Positions 7,403 to 15,931 of a stretch of DNA of 15,931 nt are shown piece by piece. Below the pieces are notes generated by a model that was not told the DNA's origin, ran no database searches, and was given only the letters and a program-made list of their open reading frames with translations. The position numbers were made by a program, and so were the translations under genes. Source of the DNA: Holophagaceae bacterium UBA692 (GTDB lineage Bacteria; Acidobacteriota; Holophagae; Holophagales; Holophagaceae). Numbering within the stretch: the first letter of the stretch is position 1; each line of letters opens with the position of its first letter. The stretch lies in NCBI GenBank assembly GCA_002297665.1, contig DBMS01000294.1, forward strand, positions 1 through 15,931, given 5' to 3'.

Positions 7403-8671
7403 ATGCCCTACCGCTCCGTCACCCCCCACGGCACCGAGATCCTCATCGACCCCATCCCCGGCGTGCGCAGCTGCTCCGTGGGGTTCTGGGTGAAGCGGGG
7501 CTCCTGCTGGGAACTCCCGGGGGAAGAGGGGCTGGCCCACTTCATCGAGCACACGGTCTTCAAGGGCACGGCCCGGTTCCCCGAACCCCAGGTCATGGCC
7601 GAGGCCACCGATCACCTGGGGGGCAGCCTCGACGCCTTCACGGGCAAGGAGGCCGCCTGCTTCTACGGCAAGGTCCTGAAGGAGAAGCTCCCCGACCTGG
7701 TGGCCATTCTGGAGGACCTGGTGACCACGCCCACCTTCGACGCGGACGAACTGGCGCGGGAGCGGAACGTGATCCTGGAGGAGATCAGCCAGAGCGAAGA
7801 CCAGCCGGATGATTGGGTGAGCGAGCTGTTCTACGCCCACTTCTGGCCGGGCAGCCCCCTTGCCCACTCCATCCTGGGGCGGCGGGACCAGGTGGCCACC
7901 TATGGGCGGGACCAGGCCCGGGCCTTCTTCCAGAAGACCTACCGGGCGCCCACCATCCTCATCGTCGCCGCGGGGGACATCGAGGTGCAGCCCTTCCTGG
8001 ACCTGCTCCAGCCAGTGCTGGACGCCCTGCCGCGGGGCCTCCTGGACGACGGCGCGGGACGGACCGCCTCCGGTCCGCCCCGCCCCTTCGTGCTCAACAC
8101 GCCGCGCAAGGAACTGCAGCAGACCAGCCTCGTCATGGGATTCCCCGCCCAGCCCCACGTGCATCCGGACCGGGCCGCGGTGGGGGTGTTGAGCCACGTG
8201 CTGGGGGGCGGCATGTCCAGCCGGCTCTTCATGGAACTGCGCGAGAAGAACGCCCTTTGCTACCAGGTGGGCACCTACCTCACCCACTACCACGACACCG
8301 GGGCCCTGCAGATCAGCGCCAGCTGCGCGCCCGAGCGGGCCCGGGAACTGGTGCGCCGGGCGGCCGCCGAATGCGCCAAGGTGCGGGCCTCGGGCGTCAC
8401 CCGGGACGAACTGGACCGGGCCAAGCTGCAGCTCCGCACCAACCTGGTCTTCAGCCAGGAATCCGCCACCAGCCGCATGTTCTCCCTGGCCTACCAGAGC
8501 CTGCACACGGACCGCATCCTTTCCCTGGACGAGCAGATCCAGGAGATCGAGGCCGTCGACCTGGAGCAGGTGGGGCGGGTGGCCCGGGAGGTGCTGGACC
8601 CGGACGCCCTGGGCGTTTCGGCCCTGGGCATCCGCCGGGCCGCGGGCATCCGGCCCGGGGACCTCGCCTGA
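7403..8671 (+). CDS. M16 family zinc peptidase (processing peptidase-like)
   Basis: Inverzincin-type metallopeptidase, 422 residues. The inverted zinc motif H46-F-I-E49-H50 is present, with the distal Glu ligand in the segment ERNVILEEI (120-128, probably E126 or E127). The C-terminal half carries the paired-domain motif SRLFMELREKNALCY, whose Arg/Tyr contact substrate in the active half of this family. The size (about 420) matches bacterial single-module members related to mitochondrial processing peptidase beta and the YmxG/PqqL-like group. No signal peptide is seen, so it is probably cytoplasmic, although some relatives act in the envelope. An in-frame ATG at 7370 is rejected because it lies upstream of the promoter-like box and adds non-family sequence. 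Substrate unknown. Confidence 0.92.
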   Translation: MPYRSVTPHGTEILIDPIPGVRSCSVGFWVKRGSCWELPGEEGLAHFIEHTVFKGTARFPEPQVMAEATDHLGGSLDAFTGKEAACFYGKVLKEKLPDLVAILEDLVTTPTFDADELARERNVILEEISQSEDQPDDWVSELFYAHFWPGSPLAHSILGRRDQVATYGRDQARAFFQKTYRAPTILIVAAGDIEVQPFLDLLQPVLDALPRGLLDDGAGRTASGPPRPFVLNTPRKELQQTSLVMGFPAQPHVHPDRAAVGVLSHVLGGGMSSRLFMELREKNALCYQVGTYLTHYHDTGALQISASCAPERARELVRRAAAECAKVRASGVTRDELDRAKLQLRTNLVFSQESATSRMFSLAYQSLHTDRILSLDEQIQEIEAVDLEQVGRVAREVLDPDALGVSALGIRRAAGIRPGDLA

Positions 8672-8687
8672 TCGGCCCTGCACGGGG

Positions 8688-8710
8688 CGTTCGGGCAAAC
8701 CTCCCGAACG
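8688..8710. repeat. Inverted repeat after the peptidase gene
   Basis: CGTTCGGG, a 7-base loop (CAAACCT) and CCCGAACG form a perfect 8-base-pair hairpin 17 bases after the peptidase stop. No T tract follows on either strand, so it is at best a weak or Rho-assisted terminator, or an mRNA 3' stabiliser. Confidence 0.5.
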
Positions 8711-8737
8711 GGGGAAAGCGGTCTGTGCCGGTATGGG

Positions 8738-8752
8738 AAATTATCAAAATTA
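8738..8752 (+). promoter_or_regulatory. AT-rich direct repeat upstream of the MocR-ilvE pair
   Basis: AAATTA occurs twice with a 9-base period (8738-8743 and 8747-8752), the only AT-rich patch in the 171-base gap before the regulator gene. MocR/GabR/PdxR regulators are known to bind direct repeats near their own promoters, so this is a candidate operator or -10 region. Clear -35/-10 boxes at standard spacing are not visible. Confidence 0.35.
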
Positions 8753-8842
8753 CATCCAACCCGCCCGGTGGTCTGCCCTGGCCTGTGGTTATGACCGCCG
8801 TGGGGTGACTTTTGGCGGCCACGAGCCCAAGCTTTGGGGGTC

Positions 8843-10332
8843 ATGATCCCCACCCCTCCCCTGAACCCCGGCGCCGCCAGCCCCCTCTACCTGCAACTGC
8901 AGCGGACCCTCCGTTCGCTCATCCAGGCCAACGAGTGGAACCCCGGCATGCGCCTGCCCGCGGTCCCGGACCTGGCGCAGCGGTTCAAGGTGCACCGCCT
9001 GACGGTGCTCAAGGCCCTGGCCGGCCTCAAGCGCACCGGCTGGGTGCAGACCGTGACGGGGCGCGGCAGCTTCGTCAGCGACTACCTGCCCGAAGCCCCG
9101 GCCATGCTGGACCCCGACACGTTCCCCTTCCAGGGCTCGTCCCTCCGGGTGCGGGAGGACGAACTGGGGCCCTGGCTCGGCGACACCCTGGAAGCGGCCC
9201 AGAACCGGAGCCTGGTGAGCTTTTCCGCCGCCTTCCCCCCCACCGACCTCCTGCCGGGCGACGCCCTGCGCCGGCTGTACACCCGCACCATGAAGGAACT
9301 GGAAGCCGAGGCCTGGGTGTACGCCGCTCCGGCCGGCCATCCCTCGTTCCTGGACGGCGTGGCCGGCTGGCTCCGGGAGGAGGGCGAGCCCGTGCCCTCC
9401 GGCTGGGGCGTCCGCACCATCCCCGGCGCCCAGGCGGGCCTGGCGCTGGTGCTGGAATCCCTCACCATCCCGGGGGACCGCGTGCTGGTGGAAAGCCCGT
9501 GCTACGTGGGCGCCCTGGCCCTCATCCGCACCCTGGGCCGGGAGGCCGTGCCGGTGCCCGTGGACCGCAACGGCCTGAACCCCGACCGCCTCGCCTCCAT
9601 CCTGCAGAAGGGCGACGCCAAGTTCCTCTTCACCGTTCCCACCTTCCACAACCCCACGGGCATGACGCTCTCGCGCGCGAGGCGGGAGCGCATCCTGGCC
9701 CTCACCCGCGCGCACGGCGTCACCCTCGTGGAGGACGACACCTACGGAGACCTCCGCTTCATCGGCGGGCGCACCCCGAGCTTCCGGAGCCTGCCCGGGG
9801 CCGAGCACGTCATCCACCTGGGCAGCTTCTCCAAGTCCGTGGCCGCGGGCCTGCGCCTGGGCTACATCATCGCCCCCGACGACGTCCTGCGGCGCCTGGC
9901 CCTGGTGCAGGAGGTGCACACCATCGCCCTGCCGACGCTCTCCCAGGCCGTGCTGGGCCACTTCCTGGCCTCCGGCGGGTTCCGGCGCCACCTGGTGCGG
10001 ATCCGCAAGTCCCTGCGCGAACGCCGGGACGCCATGCTGGAAGCCATCCAGGCCAGTTTCCCCCGGGACGCCGAAGTCACCGAGCCCAAGGGCGGCATGC
10101 ACCTCTGGGTGGTGCTGCCCGAGGACGTCTCAGCCCTCGACCTGCACCGCGAAGCCATTTCCCACGGGCTGGGCTTCGCTCCGGGTCCCCTCTTCTTTCC
10201 GGATGGGCGGGGCACCAACTGCCTGCGCCTCAACTTCTCAACCCATGCGCCGAGCGTGACCCGCGAGGCCATCGAGCGCCTGGGAGGGCTGATCCACGCC
10301 CGGCCCGGGTCCTCCCCCCCGAAGGAGCTGCC

Positions 10333-10336
<4 letters not shown>
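8843..10336 (+). CDS. MocR-type regulator: GntR helix-turn-helix fused to class I aminotransferase domain
   Basis: Predicted transcription regulator with a pyridoxal-phosphate effector domain, 497 residues. An N-terminal GntR winged helix (about 12-78: SPLYLQLQRTLRSLIQ, LPAVPDLAQRFKVHRLTV, TGRGSF) is joined by a linker to a full fold-type I aminotransferase domain. In the latter, HNPTG (269-273), DDTY (298-301), SFSK (328-331, with the PLP lysine at K331) and the C-terminal Arg in NCLRLNF are intact, so PLP binding is expected. Length and layout match GabR/PdxR relatives. ATG 8843 is chosen; TTG at 8834 is an alternative, and neither has a good ribosome site. Its TGA overlaps the ilvE ATG, which suggests that the two share regulation and that an amino acid or keto acid is the effector. 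A catalytic aminotransferase role cannot be excluded. Confidence 0.88.
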
Positions 10337-11448
<1,112 letters not shown>

Positions 11449-12237
11449 TCACTTCCAGAGAAGATCCTCGTAGAGGAGGAAAGGCGCGGGGCCCACGGCC
11501 CCGTGCCCCCGGAAGGGGTGGTTGTAGGAGAGCATCAGGAAGAACACGATGCCCATGCTGGCGCCCATGGCGCCTGCCATGAGGAGGTGCTGCTTCCGGC
11601 CCGGCACCCGCCAGGCGCTGCAGAACAGCATGAGGACCACCGTCCCCGCGGCGAGGGAGATCCACATGCCGGTGTCCAGGTAGACCACGCCCGCGCGCAC
11701 CCGGTCCTGCCGGAGGCTGCGGCTCCGGGACAACTGGTTCAGAACCTCGCCGTGCAGGGGGAGTTCCCCCGGATCCCGGGGCCGGTACCCCGTGAGGGAG
11801 GCGCTGAGCTCGTCGAAAAGCCGCTGGGCCTCGGAATCCCAGAGCGTCTCGCGCTCTTTCATCACGGCCCATTCGTGGGTGACCACCTCCTTCACGTAGG
11901 CATGGAGCAGCCCCCGAGCCTCTTTACGGACAGCGGGAGGATAGGTTTCCAGGGACGTGTAGATGCTGTGGAGGGCGTTGGCCTCCTCGCCCACCGCATT
12001 CTGCACCCGGTCGTAGTTCTGCCACACGGCGACGGTGACCATGGCGAAGACCAGGGCGAACAGGGTCCCGATGGCTCCGCCGAAGATCTGCCCCAGGTCG
12101 GAGGTTTCCTTGTCGAACTGGAACCAGGGGAGGAAGCGCTTCACGAACCCCACGCAAAGCACGGACAGGGTCACGAAGGCCGTCACGATCAGGAAGGCCG
12201 AGGCATAGGCACCCAAATCGTTGACCAATTTCCACAT
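11449..12237 (-). CDS. DUF4239 (bestrophin-like) membrane protein
   Basis: Predicted inner-membrane protein of 262 residues with two hydrophobic helices near the N-terminus (about 11-33 and 51-73), a helical soluble domain (74-187) and two C-terminal helices (about 188-208 and 216-237). The segment NYDRVQNAVGEEANALHSIY (74-93) and the late NHPFRG (239-244) are the family hallmarks of DUF4239, a group remotely likened to bestrophin anion channels. Biochemical function is not established for the family. The start at 12237 has GGAG seven bases upstream, and a good promoter lies about 45 bases before it. It stands alone between convergent ilvE and the upstream repeat-protein gene, which ends in its own terminator. 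Confidence 0.85.
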   Translation of the reverse strand: MWKLVNDLGAYASAFLIVTAFVTLSVLCVGFVKRFLPWFQFDKETSDLGQIFGGAIGTLFALVFAMVTVAVWQNYDRVQNAVGEEANALHSIYTSLETYPPAVRKEARGLLHAYVKEVVTHEWAVMKERETLWDSEAQRLFDELSASLTGYRPRDPGELPLHGEVLNQLSRSRSLRQDRVRAGVVYLDTGMWISLAAGTVVLMLFCSAWRVPGRKQHLLMAGAMGASMGIVFFLMLSYNHPFRGHGAVGPAPFLLYEDLLWK

Positions 12238-12280
12238 GTGCCGGCTCCAGGCATCGGGTTCCGCACCCGGGCTGCCAGCA

Positions 12281-12308
12281 ATAATAATTAATTAATTCAT
12301 CCGTGCAA
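12281..12308 (-). promoter_or_regulatory. Sigma-70 type promoter of the DUF4239 gene
   Basis: On the minus strand TTGCAC (12308-12303), a 16-base spacer containing repeated ATTA/TTAA, and TATTAT (12286-12281). The start point would be near 12274, giving a leader of roughly 37 bases with a GGAG site before the ATG at 12237. The rest of the 176-base gap holds only this and the upstream gene's terminator. Confidence 0.7.
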
Positions 12309-12354
12309 GGGGCCCGCGACGGTCAAGCGAAGCGGGGCGTTCGGGACCGGGCAG

Positions 12355-12393
12355 CAAAACCAAAAGAGAAGGGCCCCTCACGGGGCCCTTCTC
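12355..12393 (-). terminator. Rho-independent terminator of the Lys-rich repeat protein gene
   Basis: Read on the minus strand: GAGAAGGGGCCC-type stem of 12 perfect base pairs (12393-12382 with 12377-12366), loop GTGA, followed by TTTTGGTTTT. It lies about 20 bases after the stop codon at 12414. Very strong; it isolates this gene from the downstream DUF4239 gene. Confidence 0.93.
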
Positions 12394-12413
12394 TGCGCTT
12401 GATCCGTTCGAGC

Positions 12414-13160
12414 TTACTTCTTCTCGGCGGGAGCGGCTTCCTTCTTCTCGGCCTTGGCAGCCTTCTTGGCCTTCTTGGCCTTGGGGGCGGCATCCTTCTT
12501 GGCCTCTTCCTTCTTCTCCTCGGTCAGGGCCTTCTTGGCCTCTTCCTTGGCGGGCTCGGCAGCCTTCTCGGCCTTCTTGGCAGCCTTCTTGGCCTTCTTG
12601 GCCTTGGGGGCGGCATCCTTCTTGGCCTCGTCCTTCTTCTCCTCGGTCAGGGCCTTCTTGGCCTCTTCCTTGGCGGGCTCGGCGGCCTTCTCAGCCTTCT
12701 TGGCAGCCTTCTTGGCCTTCTTGGCCTTGGGGGCGGCGTCCTTCTTGGCCTCGTCCTTCTTCTCTTCGGTCAGGGCCTTCTTGGCCTCTTCCTTCTTGGG
12801 CTCGGCCTTCTTGGCGGCCTTCTTGCCCTCTTCCTTCTTGGCCTCGGCCTTCTTGGGCTCAGCCTTCTTCTCTTCGGTCAGGGCCTTCTTGGCCTCTTCC
12901 TTCTTGGGCTCGGCCTTCTTCGCGGCCTTCTTGCCCTCTTCCTTCTTGGCCTCGGCCTTCTTGGGCTCGGCCTTCTTCTCTTCGGTCAGGGCCTTCTTGG
13001 CCTCTTCCTTCTTGGGCTCAGCCTTCTTGACGTCCTTCTTGGCGTCCTTCTTGACTTCGACCTTCTTCACTTCCTCTTTCTTGACGTCCTTCTTGGCGTC
13101 GTCGGCGAACGCGGGGCTGATGAGGGCGGCCGCGACGAGCAGAGCTGCGAGCTTGTTCAT
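12414..13160 (-). CDS. Exported Lys/Ala/Glu-rich tandem-repeat protein
   Basis: No family recognised. The 248-residue product starts with a clear Sec signal peptide (MNKLAALLVAAALISPAFA, cleavage before D20). The mature part uses only nine amino acids (D, A, K, V, E, P, L, T, G), has no aromatic, Cys or Arg, and is about 39% Lys within the repeats. Five repeats follow a short lead-in, each starting with the block (K/A)KEEAKKALTEEKK: two of 36 residues (50-85, 86-121), two of 41 (122-162, 163-203) and a last diverged one (204-248). Each carries about +5 to +7 net charge and should be helical. The ATG at 13160 is preferred over an in-frame ATG at 13202 because GGAG lies five bases upstream and the signal peptide begins there. 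A periplasmic or envelope-spanning, polyanion-binding role is speculation. Confidence 0.75.
   Translation of the reverse strand: MNKLAALLVAAALISPAFADDAKKDVKKEEVKKVEVKKDAKKDVKKAEPKKEEAKKALTEEKKAEPKKAEAKKEEGKKAAKKAEPKKEEAKKALTEEKKAEPKKAEAKKEEGKKAAKKAEPKKEEAKKALTEEKKDEAKKDAAPKAKKAKKAAKKAEKAAEPAKEEAKKALTEEKKDEAKKDAAPKAKKAKKAAKKAEKAAEPAKEEAKKALTEEKKEEAKKDAAPKAKKAKKAAKAEKKEAAPAEKK
12552..12797 (-). repeat. Two 123-bp tandem repeats inside the Lys-rich gene
   Basis: Copies 12675-12797 and 12552-12674 encode the 41-residue units 3 and 4. By eye they differ at about six of 123 positions, two of them at the boundary. The fifth, diverged copy continues to 12417. In frame, so copy-number change would not break the gene. 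Confidence 0.85.
12798..13013 (-). repeat. Two 108-bp tandem repeats inside the Lys-rich gene
   Basis: Copies 12906-13013 and 12798-12905 encode the 36-residue units 1 and 2. By eye they differ at only two of 108 positions, both silent, which points to a very recent duplication or gene-conversion event. Confidence 0.88.
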
Positions 13161-13229
13161 GGAATCTCCAGGATGAAACCGGCACGGCCGGAAGCTGGGC
13201 ACAAGAAAGCATGAACCAGGCCAATATTT

Positions 13230-13256
13230 ATTTTAAGGAATAAAACAACTTAACAA
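13230..13256 (-). promoter_or_regulatory. Probable promoter of the Lys-rich repeat protein gene
   Basis: The 147-base gap between this gene and the response regulator holds a strongly AT-rich block. On the minus strand TTGTTA (13256-13251) and TAAAAT (13235-13230) are spaced by 15 bases; other register choices (TTGTTT, TAAATA) exist. The start would be near 13222, with a leader of about 60 bases ending in TGGAGATTCC before the ATG. Confidence 0.5.
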
Positions 13257-13286
13257 TTTTCGGCCCGGGACGGCCCCGTTGGATTC

Positions 13287-13300
13287 TGCAACGCGTTGCA
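13287..13300. promoter_or_regulatory. Perfect 14-bp palindrome, possible operator
   Basis: TGCAACGCGTTGCA is a perfect palindrome located just after the response regulator stop codon and about 30 bases upstream of the -35 region of the Lys-rich gene. It resembles a dimeric regulator site but its centre is GC, not the CG of classical LacI-family operators. No T tract follows, so it is not a terminator. Confidence 0.35.
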
Positions 13301-13307
13301 ATTTCCA

Positions 13308-14738
<1,431 letters not shown>

Positions 14739-14781
14739 CGTTTTTTCCACCTTCGTCCCTAGAAGTTTCAACAAATCCTTC

Positions 14782-14810
14782 TGGAATCCCGGAAAGCTTG
14801 GGGGTAATTT
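14782..14810 (+). promoter_or_regulatory. Possible promoter of the DUF4412-like gene
   Basis: TGGAAT (14782-14787), a 17-base spacer and TAATTT (14805-14810). The -35 is poor and the -10 fair. It lies in the 98-base gap between the divergent response regulator and the exported protein gene. No sigma-54 (-24/-12) element was found in the gap. Confidence 0.35.
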
Positions 14811-14836
14811 GGGGACAACCTTTCCAGGAGTTCCTA

Positions 14837-15592
14837 ATGAGATTACGCCTTGTTCTTGCCTTGGCCGCAACCCTGGTGTGCGGAGCCCTCGCCGCGGCCG
14901 ACCTCACCATCACCTTCAACTCCGTGGCCAAAGGCATGATGGGCGCCGGCGGCACCTCCACCGAGATCCACTACTACAGCAGCGAATTCAACATGGTGCG
15001 CAACGAGAAGGAACGGCGCGACACCCTGGTGGACTTCAAGAACGGCATCTCCTACACCATCGACCACAAGAAGAAGCTCATCTCCAAGATGAGCTTCGAG
15101 GACGCGCTTGCGGCCCTGGACGCGCTCAGCGCCTCCCAGCCCGAGGGCATGGGGGCGATGATGGGGGCGATGTTCGGCGACCCCAACGACTTCAAGGTGG
15201 ACAAGGTGGGCCCGGACACCGTGGCCGGGCGCTCCTGCACGGCCTGGAACATCAAGGTGGGCAAGCTGGTCATGGCCCTTTCCGCCGACCCCACCCTCAA
15301 GATGCCCATCCCCGACGCCGCCTACATGAAGATGGTCCAGGCCCGGGCCGCCCAGTTCGCCAAGGCCGGCCCCGTGGGCGCCAGCTTCAAGCGCCTTTAT
15401 GAAGAGATGGCCAAGGTCAAGGGCATCCCCCTCAAGACCCACATGACCGGCATGATGGGCATGGACGTGGCCACCGAGGCCACCCGGATCGAGCAGGGCC
15501 CCGTGCCCGCCGCCACCTTCGCGCTCCCCGCCGGCTACAAGATGGAGGATGCGGGCAAGAAGATGCGCGAGGAGATGATGAAGAAAAAGTAG
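14837..15592 (+). CDS. Exported DUF4412-like protein, Met-rich
   Basis: Predicted periplasmic or cell-surface protein, 251 residues. A signal peptide (1-20; MRLRLVLALAATLVCGALAA) is followed by a beta-rich N-terminal part (LTITFNSVAKG, STEIHYYSSEFNMVRNE, TLVDFKNGISYTIDHKKKLISKMSF) that resembles the DUF4412 family, in which a short conserved-fold domain reads out a stored dye-like or metal-type property that is not understood. Two methionine clusters stand out, MGAMMGAMFG (105-114) and HMTGMMGMD (202-210), and the C-terminus is a Lys/Met-rich helix. The Cys in LVCG does not fit a standard lipobox. AGGAG six bases upstream fixes the ATG at 14837. The stop is 22 bases before xseB. Family call is moderate; function unknown. 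Confidence 0.6.
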   Translation: MRLRLVLALAATLVCGALAAADLTITFNSVAKGMMGAGGTSTEIHYYSSEFNMVRNEKERRDTLVDFKNGISYTIDHKKKLISKMSFEDALAALDALSASQPEGMGAMMGAMFGDPNDFKVDKVGPDTVAGRSCTAWNIKVGKLVMALSADPTLKMPIPDAAYMKMVQARAAQFAKAGPVGASFKRLYEEMAKVKGIPLKTHMTGMMGMDVATEATRIEQGPVPAATFALPAGYKMEDAGKKMREEMMKKK

Positions 15593-15602
15593 ACCCGGCC
15601 AG

Positions 15603-15608
15603 TACAAT
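15603..15608 (+). promoter_or_regulatory. -10 box immediately before xseB
   Basis: TACAAT followed by six bases (GGAGGC) and the xseB ATG, the same geometry as at yacG and the M16 peptidase. GGAGG is present but ends only one base before the ATG, too close for a normal Shine-Dalgarno contact. No clear -35 box is seen. Confidence 0.5.
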
Positions 15609-15614
15609 GGAGGC

Positions 15615-15851
15615 ATGACGACGACGCCCCCCTCCTTCGACGACGGACTGGACCGCCTGGAGGCCCTGGTGCAGCGGCTGGAAGCCGGCAACCTGGGCCT
15701 GGAGGAAGCCCTCCAGCAGTTCGAGGAGGGGGTCGGCCTGAGCCGGACCCTCCAGCAGCAGCTGGCCGCGGCCCAGCGGCGGGTGGAGGTGCTCAAGCAG
15801 GGCCTCGGGGGGGAGTACCGCGCCGAACCCCTGGAAGGAGAGCAGGCTTGA
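15615..15851 (+). CDS. xseB: Exodeoxyribonuclease VII small subunit
   Basis: Small helical subunit of ExoVII, several copies of which bind one XseA to form the single-strand-specific nuclease in the cytoplasm. The 78-residue product shows the family pattern throughout: FDDGLDRLEALVQRLEAGNL, GLEEALQQFEEGV, LSRTLQQQLAAAQRRVEVL, with a short acidic tail. Length is typical (70-85). Its TGA overlaps a TTG start of the following gene (TTGA), as expected for the common xseB-ispA arrangement. xseA is not in the window. Confidence 0.95.
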   Translation: MTTTPPSFDDGLDRLEALVQRLEAGNLGLEEALQQFEEGVGLSRTLQQQLAAAQRRVEVLKQGLGGEYRAEPLEGEQA

Positions 15852-15931
15852 CGTTCCCGGAATCCCAGCAGGTCAAGGCGGACCTCGACCGCCTCCTTCC
15901 CCTCTTCGAGTCCCGCTTCCTCCTCCCCTTC
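15848..15931 (+). CDS. ispA: Probable polyprenyl (farnesyl/geranylgeranyl) diphosphate synthase, first 28 codons
   Basis: Truncated by the right edge. The frame opens at a TTG overlapping the xseB stop and begins MTFPESQQVKADLDRLLPLF, followed by ESRFLLPF. The helical, Leu-rich start fits the N-terminus of short-chain prenyl diphosphate synthases, but no diagnostic DDxxD motif is inside the window. The call rests mainly on the well-known xseB-ispA gene order. The enzyme would condense isopentenyl diphosphate with allylic diphosphates in isoprenoid synthesis. Confidence 0.5.
   Translation, partial: MTFPESQQVKADLDRLLPLFESRFLLPF

Noticed and set aside
6131..8698. Very long open frame on the minus strand opposite the second permease and the M16 peptidase
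   Set aside because: It is the antisense of well-supported genes; GC-rich codon use keeps opposite frames open, and its translation is a Gly/Ala/Gln/His-rich low-complexity string with no domain.
11503..12291. Plus-strand frame opposite the DUF4239 gene
   Set aside because: Translation is His/Gly/Glu-rich with no domain; the opposite strand has four membrane helices and family motifs.
12414..13013. Tandem repeats considered as a CRISPR array or intergenic satellite
   Set aside because: Repeats are 108 and 123 bp, contiguous without spacers, in frame and inside a gene with its own expression signals.
12303..13214. Plus-strand frame encoding a Leu/Gly-rich, apparently membrane-embedded repeat protein
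   Set aside because: It is the complement of the Lys-rich repeat gene (AAG read backwards gives CTT, Leu). The minus-strand frame has the signal peptide, ribosome site, promoter and terminator.
14739..14836. Sigma-54 (-24/-12) promoter near the sigma-54 regulator
   Set aside because: No TGGCA-N7-TGC pattern is present on either strand of the gap.
14739..14870. N-terminal extension of the response regulator from an upstream ATG
   Set aside because: The 44 extra residues are not receiver-like and extend across the intergenic gap; the ATG at 14738 gives a canonical receiver start and has a ribosome site.

Overview
The window is GC-rich, densely coded chromosomal DNA (third codon positions are almost always G or C) with ordinary housekeeping genes and no mobile element, phage, CRISPR or RNA gene that I can see. 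The gene content (diderm envelope proteins, DnaK, TrmD/L19, a sigma-54 response regulator, an XseB-prenyl synthase pair) and the sequence style would suit a soil or sediment diderm such as Acidobacteriota class Holophagae (Geothrix/Holophaga-like). That placement is inference from general resemblance, not from a marker search.

Layout. 1-1301: the 5' two thirds of dnaK on the minus strand, with a clear sigma-70 promoter. 1463-3133: yacG, trmD and rplS on the plus strand, closed by a strong terminator; a possible 21-residue amphipathic peptide gene lies on the minus strand between yacG and trmD. 3251-7330: a tight five-gene plus-strand operon, an outer-membrane barrel protein followed by ATPase-permease-ATPase-permease of two ABC-2 type exporters joined by ATGA overlaps. 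7403-8671: an M16 zinc peptidase with its own, probably leaderless, promoter. 8843-11448: a MocR-type regulator (GntR DNA-binding domain fused to an aminotransferase domain) translationally coupled to a branched-chain aminotransferase (ilvE).

11449-14738 is a minus-strand block: a four-helix DUF4239 membrane protein, an extreme Lys/Ala/Glu repeat protein with a signal peptide, and an orphan NtrC-type response regulator. 14837-15931 returns to the plus strand: an exported DUF4412-like protein, xseB, and the first codons of what is probably ispA.

The points most worth a second look are: (i) a recurring start architecture, TACAMT followed by exactly six bases and ATG, at yacG, the M16 peptidase and xseB (and a near copy at trmD), which suggests leaderless transcripts; (ii) the nine-amino-acid-alphabet repeat protein with very recent 108-bp and 123-bp tandem duplications; (iii) the small amphipathic peptide; and (iv) the regulator-ilvE pair with an AT-rich direct repeat upstream. 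I found nothing that clearly amounts to a wholly new multi-gene system.
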